Notes: generated by a model not told the origin, from the letters alone. A DNA stretch of 52,953 nt from an uncultured Bacilli bacterium (GCA_934086775.1 CAKOIJ010000004.1:1-52953); one strand, 5' to 3'; numbered from the stretch's first letter, positions 32,935-40,414 are shown. Numbers and translations: made by a program.

Positions 32935-33125
32935 TCTAACACCTCCAACTTATCTCTATATTTTTCACAGCTATTTAAAATATAATTATTTTTTTTATAA
33001 AAATCAACACAGTCTTTTTCATCTCTATCATAACAAAAAGATCGAACAAAAATTAAAAAACAAATACCAATAACAAATACTATAAAACCAACAATAAAAT
33101 CAAAAAAATCAAAATCACGAAACAT
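32931..33125 (-). CDS. Small phage membrane protein, 64 aa
   Basis: ATG at 33125 placed after a perfect AGGAGGTG. A single membrane helix (FFDFIVGFIVFVIGICFLIFV) is preceded by an acidic N-terminus MFRDFD and followed by a charged tail. Size and topology fit minor coat or assembly proteins of filamentous phages. Overlaps the next gene by four bases. Confidence 0.65.
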   Translation of the reverse strand: MFRDFDFFDFIVGFIVFVIGICFLIFVRSFCYDRDEKDCVDFYKKNNYILNSCEKYRDKLEVLE

Positions 33126-33137
33126 AATTAACACCTC

Positions 33138-33932
33138 CTATCTAAACAATAAACTTATACCTTTATTCAAAAACTTTATTAATAAATAAATAACTAAACC
33201 AAAAAATCCTAAGAAAAATATATTAAAACCTAATACTAAAACTATCTTCTGAAAATCAGTTAAATTAATAAGATCATAATTTTGTAATATATTAAAATTA
33301 GATATATCATCAAATGTAAAGAAGAAATAAAAATCATCATCAGATACTGTTATTTCATAAACATCAGATTTACTTACTTCTTTCCAAGAATAAACTACAT
33401 CAAAAGGTTCTGTAGAAATAAAAGAATTTATATAACTATCAATTACTTCAGTAAATATACATGAATAAGAAGAATTTCTTACAACACCAGACTTATTATT
33501 AACTAATATACCATTAGAAGATAATTCATAAACAACTCTAATTTGCGCATAATCGCCTTCAATAAAATCTCTTAAAATAAAAACACTATCACCAACACTT
33601 ACCATCAAAGATTTATTAAAACAATTACCAACAAAAACAGAAGGAAATAAATCAGTATATGTAGATTTCATATAATCAGCAATATTATCAGGAAAGTTAA
33701 AATATAAAGTTTTACCACGCAAATCTACATTGAGTGGCATACCAGTTGGTTCACTAGCATTAACAAACTCTGTAACATAATAACTTTTACCTTTAATATA
33801 AACTTTATTTAATGTATCTTCACTAGCAGTTGGTAACTCTTCAACTTCTATCTTTTCATAATCATAGTAAGTCTCAGCTGATAAAACAGGAAGAAACATA
33901 AACATACTTAATACTAACAATAACTTTTTCAT
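33138..33932 (-). CDS. Secreted, C-terminally anchored phage protein, 264 aa
   Basis: The signal peptide MKKLLLVLSMFMFLPVLSA ends at a likely Ala-Glu cleavage site. About 200 extracellular residues follow with two cysteines (GNCFNKS; YSCIFTE), then a C-terminal membrane helix (IVLVLGFNIFFLGFFGLVIYLLI) and basic end. This type I topology resembles pIII-type minor coat proteins, but a larger protein at 35035-36897 shares it. Its partner at 33929-34252 overlaps it by four bases, so the two are coupled. Confidence 0.65.
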   Translation of the reverse strand: MKKLLLVLSMFMFLPVLSAETYYDYEKIEVEELPTASEDTLNKVYIKGKSYYVTEFVNASEPTGMPLNVDLRGKTLYFNFPDNIADYMKSTYTDLFPSVFVGNCFNKSLMVSVGDSVFILRDFIEGDYAQIRVVYELSSNGILVNNKSGVVRNSSYSCIFTEVIDSYINSFISTEPFDVVYSWKEVSKSDVYEITVSDDDFYFFFTFDDISNFNILQNYDLINLTDFQKIVLVLGFNIFFLGFFGLVIYLLIKFLNKGISLLFR

Positions 33933-34252
33933 ATTTTAGTCGCTTCACCTGTCTTTCTATTAACTTTATAATTAGTTATATACCTGGAATTACTTATCTT
34001 TTCTACTTGAGTAAGATGATAGTAATTTTCTTTATCTTTTCTATTTTCAGCATTCTTATAACTTGAAACTCCAAAACTAATTCCATCACCAAAAGGACCT
34101 ATACTAAAACCAAATAATTTAAACAATGCTATTAAGAATAAACTAGCTAATAAGAAATGAAATAAACTAAAATCACCATATATCTTCCAAGTTAAACCTG
34201 TACTAACTAAATCTCCTATACGATTAAATAACCACAATAATATCTCTTTCAT
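33929..34252 (-). CDS. Small phage membrane protein, 107 aa (pVI-like candidate)
   Basis: Two hydrophobic stretches (EILLWLFNRIGDLVSTGL; LFHFLLASLFLIALFKLFGFSIG) followed by a 50-residue soluble basic tail. AGGTGGTG precedes the ATG. In filamentous phages the gene between the adsorption protein and pI encodes the hydrophobic pVI; position and hydrophobicity fit, but no sequence motif confirms it. Confidence 0.6.
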   Translation of the reverse strand: MKEILLWLFNRIGDLVSTGLTWKIYGDFSLFHFLLASLFLIALFKLFGFSIGPFGDGISFGVSSYKNAENRKDKENYYHLTQVEKISNSRYITNYKVNRKTGEATKI

Positions 34253-34256
34253 TTGA

Positions 34257-34427
34257 TCACCACCTTGTTAACTTTTTAAAAAATACAAAGAAACTATAAA
34301 TAACCATTAGGAACAAAAACGCAAATATAACAGCTACAATATCATACATAAAACTCATAGCAGGACTTAACTCTCCGATTATAGTAACAGCTAAATCTCT
34401 GAATGACATAATCTCAGCAAATAACAT
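34257..34427 (-). CDS. Second coat-like peptide, 56 aa
   Basis: ATG at 34427, after AAAGGAG. It begins MLFAE, almost identical to MLFAD of the 37442-37648 coat protein, and the first ~35 bases around both starts are nearly the same. An amphipathic first half is followed by one membrane helix (IVAVIFAFLFLMVIYSFFVFF) and the basic end KKLTRW, the classic layout of a filamentous coat protein. It may be a minor coat protein arisen by duplication. Confidence 0.65.
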   Translation of the reverse strand: MLFAEIMSFRDLAVTIIGELSPAMSFMYDIVAVIFAFLFLMVIYSFFVFFKKLTRW

Positions 34428-34531
34428 ATTTAATTTCTCCTTTCTGTAAAGTAACGAGTAAACCATTACTTTTATTTAATTTTTATAGACTAAACAATGA
34501 TAAAATTAAAATAGAAATGAGGGATAATACA

Positions 34532-34831
34532 ATGACTGGATACTTACTAATAGCTATAATAATATTTTTTTCAATAATAGGAATAACATTAGCAATTACC
34601 TATTACACAGATAAACAACAAGATAAACTTAAAGAAACTTATAATAATAATTACAACAATTCAACAACAGAAGAAAAAACTAGATTAGAAATAATAAATC
34701 AAAATAACAAAATAAACAAAATAAACACTAAAGTGACAATTACACTAATATTAGTAGCAATACCATATATAATAGTTTTAATAAAAATAGGAACAATAAT
34801 TAAAATACTATCTACAATAACAAATAACTAA
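34532..34831 (+). CDS. Membrane protein on the opposite strand of the phage, 99 aa
   Basis: The only plus-strand gene in the element. The ATG at 34532 follows GAGGG; an ATG at 34517 is also open. Two membrane helices (YLLIAIIIFFSIIGITLAITYY; VTITLILVAIPYIIVLIKIGTII) flank an Asn/Lys-rich loop. The minus strand has no alternative gene in 34428-34827, which supports reality. Convergent with the 35025 gene, sharing four bases. A lone, independently oriented membrane protein in a phage could confer superinfection immunity; this is inference. Confidence 0.6.
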   Translation: MTGYLLIAIIIFFSIIGITLAITYYTDKQQDKLKETYNNNYNNSTTEEKTRLEIINQNNKINKINTKVTITLILVAIPYIIVLIKIGTIIKILSTITNN

Positions 34832-35025
34832 GATTTTATAGCTTTATATATAACTATAACAAAACCAATAGTAAACATTGATAAAAGCATAGAACTAACA
34901 GATGAAGGTAAAACAGAAAATAAATCATAACATGTTTCAATTAATTCTAAAACAAAACTTACAATAGAATATAAACCTTCAACAACAGAGTACAGCAAAT
35001 CTAAAATTAATTTAATAAATTTCAT
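34828..35025 (-). CDS. Small phage membrane protein, 65 aa
   Basis: Perfect AGGAGG before the ATG. Hydrophobic along its length with acidic spots (LELIETCYDLF), a final membrane helix MLLSMFTIGFVIVIYKAIKS and a basic C-terminus. Nine bases after the large anchored protein. Candidate pVII/pIX-like tip protein. Confidence 0.6.
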   Translation of the reverse strand: MKFIKLILDLLYSVVEGLYSIVSFVLELIETCYDLFSVLPSSVSSMLLSMFTIGFVIVIYKAIKS

Positions 35026-35034
35026 TTAAACCTC

Positions 35035-36897
35035 CTAACTAATAAACCTTACTAGAACATAAATTAAACTAATAAAGAATATCAATAAAATTAAAGCTTG
35101 AACACCAGTTGGAAAAGAATTGAAAAGAGAAGTAACTAAAGATAAAATCTCAACACTACAATTAACAAATTCTTTTCCTTTTTCAAATGCAGATTTAAAC
35201 AAACCAGAAATACCTAAATTATTAACTAGATTAGAACGATGATTGGTAAAATCACCAGATATAGAAATATTTTCTTTATTACCATCACTATCAACAAATG
35301 AACCATTAACAGTAGATCTATCAGCAGTATAAACACCATTTCCCCAATAAATATTAGGAGTAATAAAATATAACATTTGATAAGAGCCACTAGTAGTTAT
35401 TTGCGGATCACTTTCAACTTGATCATTTACCACTTGATATAAACTATTGATTAAACCGGTACTTAAACTTAATTTAACATTATCAAACAAAATTTTATTA
35501 AAAATACCATAATAATACTGGCGATTTGAATAATTAACTAAATTATCTAACAACACTTTAGAATTTAAATCTATATAATTAAACTCATTATACAAAAAAT
35601 CATTGCTTATAACATCACTAAAATAAATTTTAGATGTATCAAAATCTTTATTAGCACTAAACAAATAAGTATTAGAACCAGAAGAGTCTAATTGTACAAA
35701 TAAACATTCAGAACAAACATCATTAAAAACTATTTGTCTAGTTAAACCCAAAGTAGTTTTAAAACTATCTTTATTATACTTAACAGGATCCTCATAATTA
35801 ATTTTCACATAAATCTTTTCAAATTTTGATAACTTTTCAGAATAGACATAATCATTATAAATAAGAGAATTTGTACCAAAACTCAACGTAAAAACACGAT
35901 TAGAGAATGTAGTAGTATAAATAAAATTAGTAATATCAGAATTAGAAATCTTTTCAAAATGCATAAGACCATTATCATTAACTACACCATAATAATCAAT
36001 ATTATCAATTATCGGTTCAACACCATCAGTAACTTTAAATGAGAAAGAACTAGAAGTACCATTTAATTTATCATAATCAATTATAAAAGCATTATTATAT
36101 AATTCAAATGAACCAGTAATAGGTTCCATATTATTTTTTGGTTCCTGAAAACCATATAAATCATAATAACTTTGAAAAAACTCAACATCAGAATTAAAAC
36201 CCTTTACATTAGCTATATTAGAATTAATTTTAATTTTCTCTGGACACAAATATGAATTTGAAGAACAACTAAAAGCATAATATGTTGAAGTATTAGAAGA
36301 ATAATAATATGGAATAAGATAATCATTAAAACCAAAATCAAAAAAATTCATCTTACCACTAAAATTATTCAAATTATATGAAATCCGAGGTAACGGTGGA
36401 CAACTATAAATCATCTCTTTACGAGGATTTAAAGAACAATAACCAGTACTTAAACCACTACCATTAGATAAATGTTCGCTTAAAAATGATAAAAAATTAC
36501 CAATAGAAGGATTAATTAAATCACTCAAACAAGACGACTCATAAGTATTTCTAACATTATAAAAGACATTAGAAGTAGAGTAATCATAATAAAAATCAAA
36601 AACGGCATTATCAACCGAAGAACCAGTCGAATTATGTGTAGTAGTAACACAAATATCATGTTTAGAAAAATATATAGTATAAGGAGAAGTAAAACCAGAA
36701 CGGTCAATTTCTTCTCTTACCATTTCAAGATAACCATCTTCTCCAAAAAAATTAGAGTTATGATTTTCTACAACAAATCTATCATTATAATTAAATTCTA
36801 AAACAGAATTAGAAACAACAGAAGCATATAATTTAGATATAGAAAAAATGAAAAAACTACATAGAAATATAAATAAATAACTACATAACTTTTTCAT
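35035..36897 (-). CDS. Large secreted and membrane-anchored phage protein, candidate adsorption protein (pIII analogue)
   Basis: 620 residues. Signal peptide MKKLCSYLFIFLCSFFIFSISKLYA, a long Ser/Asn/Tyr-rich extracellular region with about ten cysteines (for example GYCSLNP, YSCPPLP, FSCSSNSYLCPE, DVCSECLF), and a final membrane helix VQALILLIFFISLIYVLVRFIS. This is the topology of filamentous phage pIII, anchored by its C-terminus until it is built into the virion tip, where it binds the host. No sequence match to a known pIII is visible, as expected for a fast-evolving receptor-binding protein. AGAAGGTG precedes the ATG. Confidence 0.7.
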   Translation of the reverse strand: MKKLCSYLFIFLCSFFIFSISKLYASVVSNSVLEFNYNDRFVVENHNSNFFGEDGYLEMVREEIDRSGFTSPYTIYFSKHDICVTTTHNSTGSSVDNAVFDFYYDYSTSNVFYNVRNTYESSCLSDLINPSIGNFLSFLSEHLSNGSGLSTGYCSLNPRKEMIYSCPPLPRISYNLNNFSGKMNFFDFGFNDYLIPYYYSSNTSTYYAFSCSSNSYLCPEKIKINSNIANVKGFNSDVEFFQSYYDLYGFQEPKNNMEPITGSFELYNNAFIIDYDKLNGTSSSFSFKVTDGVEPIIDNIDYYGVVNDNGLMHFEKISNSDITNFIYTTTFSNRVFTLSFGTNSLIYNDYVYSEKLSKFEKIYVKINYEDPVKYNKDSFKTTLGLTRQIVFNDVCSECLFVQLDSSGSNTYLFSANKDFDTSKIYFSDVISNDFLYNEFNYIDLNSKVLLDNLVNYSNRQYYYGIFNKILFDNVKLSLSTGLINSLYQVVNDQVESDPQITTSGSYQMLYFITPNIYWGNGVYTADRSTVNGSFVDSDGNKENISISGDFTNHRSNLVNNLGISGLFKSAFEKGKEFVNCSVEILSLVTSLFNSFPTGVQALILLIFFISLIYVLVRFIS

Positions 36898-36914
36898 TTT
36901 CTACACCTTCTTTC

Positions 36915-37073
36915 TTATAATTTAGCAAATGGATCTAAACTCTTTTCTATTGTCTCTTTTTTATTATCAAACTTATCATATATCATATCTTCATATTTAG
37001 GACTTTTAAAAACAAAGACAAGAAAAGCAATTAGACACAAATTTAAAGCTACACTTAAACCTAAAACAAACAT
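36915..37073 (-). CDS. Tiny phage membrane protein, 52 aa
   Basis: MFVLGLSVALNLCLIAFLVF then VFKSPKYEDMIYDKF and an acidic/basic end DPFAKL. One membrane helix plus a hydrophilic tail. Its ATG overlaps the stop of the previous gene (TAATG). Too short for a default gene caller but supported by coupling and topology. Confidence 0.55.
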   Translation of the reverse strand: MFVLGLSVALNLCLIAFLVFVFKSPKYEDMIYDKFDNKKETIEKSLDPFAKL

Positions 37074-37252
37074 TAACACTTTTTCACAACCTTTCTAACT
37101 TCAACCCAATAACCAAAATATTCTTGCGTACAATCTGCAACCAAACATATCTTTATATCTTCAGTTTCAAAATGTTTCTTCATCATATCATATAAAGCCA
37201 TATCATAACCAACTTTACATTTATCTAATACTATATAATCAACTTCAGCCAT
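37073..37252 (-). CDS. Small soluble phage protein, 59 aa
   Basis: ATG at 37252 after TAGGTG. Soluble; sequence AEVDYIVLDKCKVGYDMALYDMM then a beta-like end CTQEYFGYWVEVRKVVKKC. Three cysteines. Not recognised; lies between two tiny membrane-protein genes and overlaps the next start by one base. Confidence 0.5.
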   Translation of the reverse strand: MAEVDYIVLDKCKVGYDMALYDMMKKHFETEDIKICLVADCTQEYFGYWVEVRKVVKKC

Positions 37253-37253
37253 A

Positions 37254-37397
37254 TTAACACCTACTAACTTTAACAACTTTCTTCAAACCTTTACTTAAAA
37301 ACTTATCTAATAATTTTTGTTTTATTAAATCAAAATAAACTATTAACTGAACTAAATTAAACAAAAATATAAATACGATCATTAACTTAAATATCAT
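37254..37397 (-). CDS. Possible tiny phage membrane protein, 47 aa
   Basis: MIFKLMIVFIFLFNLVQLIV followed by a basic helix (KQKLLDKFLSKGLKKVVKV). Single membrane helix with basic tail as in coat-type proteins. The ribosome binding site (AGAAGGTG) is about 25 bases from the ATG, so the start may lie a few codons upstream at a non-ATG codon. Confidence 0.4.
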   Translation of the reverse strand: MIFKLMIVFIFLFNLVQLIVYFDLIKQKLLDKFLSKGLKKVVKVSRC

Positions 37398-37441
37398 AAA
37401 CAAAAATTAAGTATATACTTGCACCTTCTTTTCTTTCAAAA

Positions 37442-37648
37442 CTATCTTACTAAAGTAAAAATCATTTTGAAGAATCTTACTACTACATAAGCAAGTGTAA
37501 TACCAATTGGTATCATTAATAATGGTTGTTCCATTATAATTCCAACAAGAGTACCAATTTGACCTGTTAACCAAGTAAATACAGAACTTAATGTTTCAAG
37601 TACACTTGATATTGTTGGTGTAGCAGCAGCTCCATCAGCAAATAACAT
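37442..37648 (-). CDS. Candidate major coat protein (pVIII analogue), 68 aa
   Basis: ATG at 37648 after AAAGGAG. Sequence starts MLFADGAAATPTISSVL, a short Ala/Asp/Thr head, then a first hydrophobic helix (VFTWLTGQIGTLVGIIM), a proline, a long membrane helix (LLMIPIGITLAYVVVRFF) and a basic end. Small size, acidic head and basic tail fit filamentous coat proteins, where the tail contacts DNA. No cleavable signal peptide is evident, which is unlike Ff phage. Hairpins both sides may separate its expression from neighbours. Confidence 0.7.
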   Translation of the reverse strand: MLFADGAAATPTISSVLETLSSVFTWLTGQIGTLVGIIMEQPLLMIPIGITLAYVVVRFFKMIFTLVR

Positions 37649-37668
37649 ACTTATTATCTCCTTTCTAT

Positions 37669-37728
37669 AATATAAATATTTATATTAAGGGTAATGGTAA
37701 AGTAGGAAAAACTATAGAACATTACCCT
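37669..37728. other. Palindrome and hairpin between the ssDNA-binding and coat genes
   Basis: AATATAAATATTTATATT (37669-37686) is a perfect 18-bp palindrome, and AGGGTAATG/CATTACCCT (37688-37728) forms a 9-bp stem with a 23-base loop. Both lie in the leader of the coat-like gene; attenuator, operator or mRNA stabiliser are possible. Confidence 0.5.
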
Positions 37729-37735
37729 AAATATC

Positions 37736-38020
37736 TTATTTTAAAACTATATCAGTAACTTTAGGTTTACCATTTACCACATCAAACACTAAATCTACTT
37801 CACATGGAAGTTCTTTATTCTTTAATTCTGTTTTAAGACGATTTGCACAGTCTTTTCCAAGACTAATAGTCTCACTATCAAAACCATAACAGTTATCACC
37901 AGCAACAGGCGAATTACTTAATAAAGTAGCTTTTGCAAGTTCTATCATTTCACCAGTTTCTTTATCTGCAAAATTAAAGTACTTAAAAGTTACCAATTTC
38001 CAAACTTTTACATTTTTCAT
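37736..38020 (-). CDS. Probable phage single-stranded-DNA-binding protein (pV analogue), 94 aa
   Basis: ATG at 38020 after AAAGGAG. Soluble, beta-rich outline: KVWKLVTFKYFNFADKETGEMIEL, a glycine/aspartate turn, and a final VDLVFDVVNGKPKVTDIVLK strand pair, like the small OB-fold ssDNA-binding proteins of Gram-positive inovirus-like elements. It is the first gene of the phage strand, where the pV-type protein that coats replicated ssDNA is commonly encoded. Evidence is position, size and fold pattern, not a signature. Confidence 0.6.
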   Translation of the reverse strand: MKNVKVWKLVTFKYFNFADKETGEMIELAKATLLSNSPVAGDNCYGFDSETISLGKDCANRLKTELKNKELPCEVDLVFDVVNGKPKVTDIVLK

Positions 38021-38050
38021 AACAAACTCCTTTCCGACCAATAACAACAA

Positions 38051-38086
38051 AAAATAGATATTTACCTCATGGTCTATATCTATTTT
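38051..38086. other. 11-bp inverted repeat near the right end of the phage
   Basis: AAAATAGATAT (38051-38061) and ATATCTATTTT (38076-38086) with a 14-base spacer, between the first phage gene and the right flanking repeat. Possible operator for the first phage promoter or recognition site for recombination. Confidence 0.55.
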
Positions 38087-38092
38087 AAAACA

Positions 38093-38111
38093 TCAAAAAT
38101 GCATAAAAAAG
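38093..38111. repeat. Right 19-bp flanking direct repeat (attR or target duplication)
   Basis: Second copy of TCAAAAATGCATAAAAAAG, same orientation as 28401-28419. Host sequence resumes here and leads into the surface-protein gene at 38224. Confidence 0.8.
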
Positions 38112-38223
38112 CACATTTTTGTCATAAAATTAACTATAAAAGACAAAAAAACTTAATATTGACAAATAAATCATAAAATATTAAAATTATATTAGGTAGA
38201 AGAATAATAAAGTGGAGGAAAAA

Positions 38224-39333
38224 ATGAAAAAAAAATCAAACGGAATAATATACATAATAGTAGTTCTTTTAATTATATCTCTAGCATGTGGTATAATCGG
38301 ACTATTAAATAGTTTAAACAAAGAAGAAAAGCCAAACAATAACAAAGGTGACTATAAAGTAACTTACAAATACTATATAGATGAAGAGGAAGTAACAACT
38401 CCTGTTACCCAGCAAATAGTAAAATTTAATAGTGAAGAATTTGAAGGTGTAGTTGAAGAAAAAGAATTATATAGCTTTGATAAGTATAATTGTACTAATG
38501 AAGTAATAGGTTCATGGGATAATGAAAATTGGGAGTTTACTCCTGTATTAACAGCAAATACTACATGTAGACTATACTTTACTAAAAACTTACATGAAGT
38601 AACAATTAATACAATTAATGCTAAATTACCAAGTAATAATAATACAGAAAAATTCTTAATTGAAAAAGAAAAAAACAAAATAATAAAACTAGTACCTACA
38701 GAAGGATATAAATTTGACAAAATAGAATGTAATAAAAAGCAAAGTGAAAATTCACTTATTGATTTAATAAATTCTAACTTTAATGAGGAAACAAAAGATT
38801 TAACACTTTCAAATGTACTATATGATGATGTTTGTACTGTATCATTTAAGATAAATGATTTTACAGCAGAAATAAATGTATCTAATGGTTCAAGCACACT
38901 CAAAACACAAAGTGCTAATTATGGTGGAACAGTTACATTTGAAATAACCCCTTCTGAAAATTATGTATTTGATGAAGTCGATTGTACAAATGGTCAAAAA
39001 GCAGAATATATAAATGGAAAACTTACAATAAAAGCATTATCAAATAACACATACTGCACAGTACAATTTAAACCACTTAAATATGCAGTTAATTTACAAG
39101 TAATAAATGGAACACTACTAAATAATTATAGCAGTCCCCAAATGGCTAATGATGGTGGAACAGTTACATTCGGTATAAGTGCTAATAGTGGTTTTAAATT
39201 AACAGGCGCTACACTAGACTGTGGAAATGATAAAAACATATTACATAATTTCCAAACAGGAGTATTGAAGATAATAGAAATTAAAAAAGATTTAAATTGC
39301 AAACTAACATTGCAACCCGAAAGTACTGATTAG
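38224..39333 (+). CDS. Membrane-anchored surface protein with InlB-type/bacterial repeats
   Basis: 369 residues from the ATG at 38224 (GGAGG six bases upstream). An N-terminal membrane helix (GIIYIIVVLLIISLACGIIGLL) anchors an extracellular region of about four related beta modules. Each has a variant of the pattern VTFxIxPxENYxFDxVxCxNG...CxVxF, for example TVTFEITPSENYVFDEVDCTNG and TVTFGISANSGFKLTGATLDCG. This resembles divergent InlB B-repeat or Listeria-Bacteroides repeat modules. Probably a small adhesion or surface protein. It is the host gene next to the right end of the phage. Confidence 0.75.
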   Translation: MKKKSNGIIYIIVVLLIISLACGIIGLLNSLNKEEKPNNNKGDYKVTYKYYIDEEEVTTPVTQQIVKFNSEEFEGVVEEKELYSFDKYNCTNEVIGSWDNENWEFTPVLTANTTCRLYFTKNLHEVTINTINAKLPSNNNTEKFLIEKEKNKIIKLVPTEGYKFDKIECNKKQSENSLIDLINSNFNEETKDLTLSNVLYDDVCTVSFKINDFTAEINVSNGSSTLKTQSANYGGTVTFEITPSENYVFDEVDCTNGQKAEYINGKLTIKALSNNTYCTVQFKPLKYAVNLQVINGTLLNNYSSPQMANDGGTVTFGISANSGFKLTGATLDCGNDKNILHNFQTGVLKIIEIKKDLNCKLTLQPESTD

Positions 39334-39348
39334 TACTTTCTTTTTTTT
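39319..39348 (+). terminator. Terminator of the surface-protein gene
   Basis: 9-bp perfect stem GAAAGTACT/AGTACTTTC, 4-base loop, followed by eight T residues; includes the stop codon. Confidence 0.9.
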
Positions 39349-39359
39349 ATTAAATAAAT

Positions 39360-39365
39360 TATAAT
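39360..39365 (+). promoter_or_regulatory. -10 box of dus, placed for a leaderless mRNA
   Basis: TATAAT ends six bases before the dus ATG, so transcription should start at or within a base of the start codon. No ribosome binding site is present. The expected -35 region falls in the preceding terminator tail (TTTCTT), a weak match. Confidence 0.5.
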
Positions 39366-39371
39366 ATAAAC

Positions 39372-40349
39372 ATGACATGGAAAATAAAAGATATAGAAAT
39401 TAAAAATAGAATTGTTTTTGCACCTATGGCAGGAGTATCTAATATTAGTTACCGACAAATTATAAAAGAAATGGGTGCTGGTTTAATATACTCTGAAATG
39501 ATTAGTACTTTAGGAATTAAATATAATGGAAAAAAAACAATAGACTTAATAAACTTTGAAGAAACAGAAAGACCTATTAGTATTCAAATATTCGGAAGTG
39601 ACATTGAATCATTCGTAAATGCAGCAAAATATATTGAAGAAAACTTTCATCCAGATATAATAGACATAAATATGGGTTGTCCCGTTCCTAAAGTAGCAAT
39701 AAAAAGTCAAGCAGGAAGTGCTCTTTTAAAAGACCCAAACAAAATATATGAAATAGTTTCAAATGTAGTGAAAAACACAAGTACACCTATCACAGTTAAA
39801 ATAAGAAGTGGATGGGATAACGAACACATAAATGCAGAACAAGTTGCAAAAAAAATAGAAGAAGCTGGTGCTTCTGCTATAGCTATACATGCAAGAACTA
39901 GAAGTCAAGGATACTCTGGTAAAGCAGACTGGAGCATTATAAAAAAAGTTAAAGAAAGTGTTAGAATACCAGTTATTGGTAACGGAGATATAAATACAAT
40001 ATATGATGCAAAAAGAATGCTTGAAGAAACAAAGTGTGACGCAGTAATGATTGGAAGAGCAACCCTTGGTAATCCATGGTTCATAAAACAATGTGTAGAA
40101 TATATAGAAAACGATAATATAATAGATAACCCAACAGATGTAGAAAAAATAAACATGATAATAAGACACTATAACTTACTAAAAAAGTATACTAACGTTA
40201 AAACAGCTCTTCTAGAAATCAGAACACATGCGTTATGGTATTTAAAAGGAATACCAGGAACTAAAGAAATAAAAAATAAAATATGCCAAGCCAAAACAGA
40301 AGAGGAATTTATAAACATAATAAATGAAATAAAAAAAATAATAAATTAA
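39372..40349 (+). CDS. dus: tRNA-dihydrouridine synthase (DusB type)
   Basis: 325 residues. IVFAPMAGVSNISYRQI near the start (FMN site), DINMGCPVPKVAIKSQAGSALL near 97 with the catalytic cysteine in GCPVPK, PITVKIRSGWD near 139, IHARTRSQGYSGKADW near 172, PVIGNGDI near 200 and MIGRATLGNPWFI near 227. The enzyme reduces uridine to dihydrouridine in tRNA D-loops using FMN and NADPH. The start has no Shine-Dalgarno sequence, and a TATAAT lies just upstream, suggesting a leaderless message. The next gene has its own promoter and T-box. Confidence 0.96.
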   Translation: MTWKIKDIEIKNRIVFAPMAGVSNISYRQIIKEMGAGLIYSEMISTLGIKYNGKKTIDLINFEETERPISIQIFGSDIESFVNAAKYIEENFHPDIIDINMGCPVPKVAIKSQAGSALLKDPNKIYEIVSNVVKNTSTPITVKIRSGWDNEHINAEQVAKKIEEAGASAIAIHARTRSQGYSGKADWSIIKKVKESVRIPVIGNGDINTIYDAKRMLEETKCDAVMIGRATLGNPWFIKQCVEYIENDNIIDNPTDVEKINMIIRHYNLLKKYTNVKTALLEIRTHALWYLKGIPGTKEIKNKICQAKTEEEFINIINEIKKIIN

Positions 40350-40378
40350 TATAGTTAAAAAATATTAATATTAACACC

Positions 40379-40407
40379 TTGACAAACAGTAATTAATATA
40401 GTACAAT
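40379..40407 (+). promoter_or_regulatory. Promoter of the T-box leader and lysS
   Basis: Perfect TTGACA (40379-40384), 17-bp spacer, TACAAT (40402-40407). Confidence 0.85.
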
Positions 40408-40414
40408 AACCTCA

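Larger units (their letters stand above)
28401..38111 (-). mobile_element. Integrated filamentous phage (inovirus-like prophage), about 9.7 kb
   Basis: A perfect 19-bp direct repeat bounds a block whose gene content differs from the host around it. It holds a Rep_trans replication initiator, a Zot/pI-type morphogenesis ATPase, a 68-aa coat-like peptide, a small probable ssDNA-binding protein, a large signal-peptide protein with a C-terminal anchor, many tiny single-helix membrane proteins, and a DDE transposase. All but one gene are on the minus strand with short or overlapping junctions. The order (ssDNA-binding protein, coat, large anchored protein, small membrane proteins, Zot) mirrors filamentous phages. 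No tyrosine or serine integrase is present. The replication module is Rep_trans, as in Gram-positive inovirus-like elements. Whether it produces virions is unknown; I see no broken core gene. Confidence 0.88.

Noticed and set aside
39759..40169. Minus-strand frames within dus (Tyr/Cys/Phe-rich)
   Set aside because: Antisense shadows of dus; composition is an artefact and there is no start signal.
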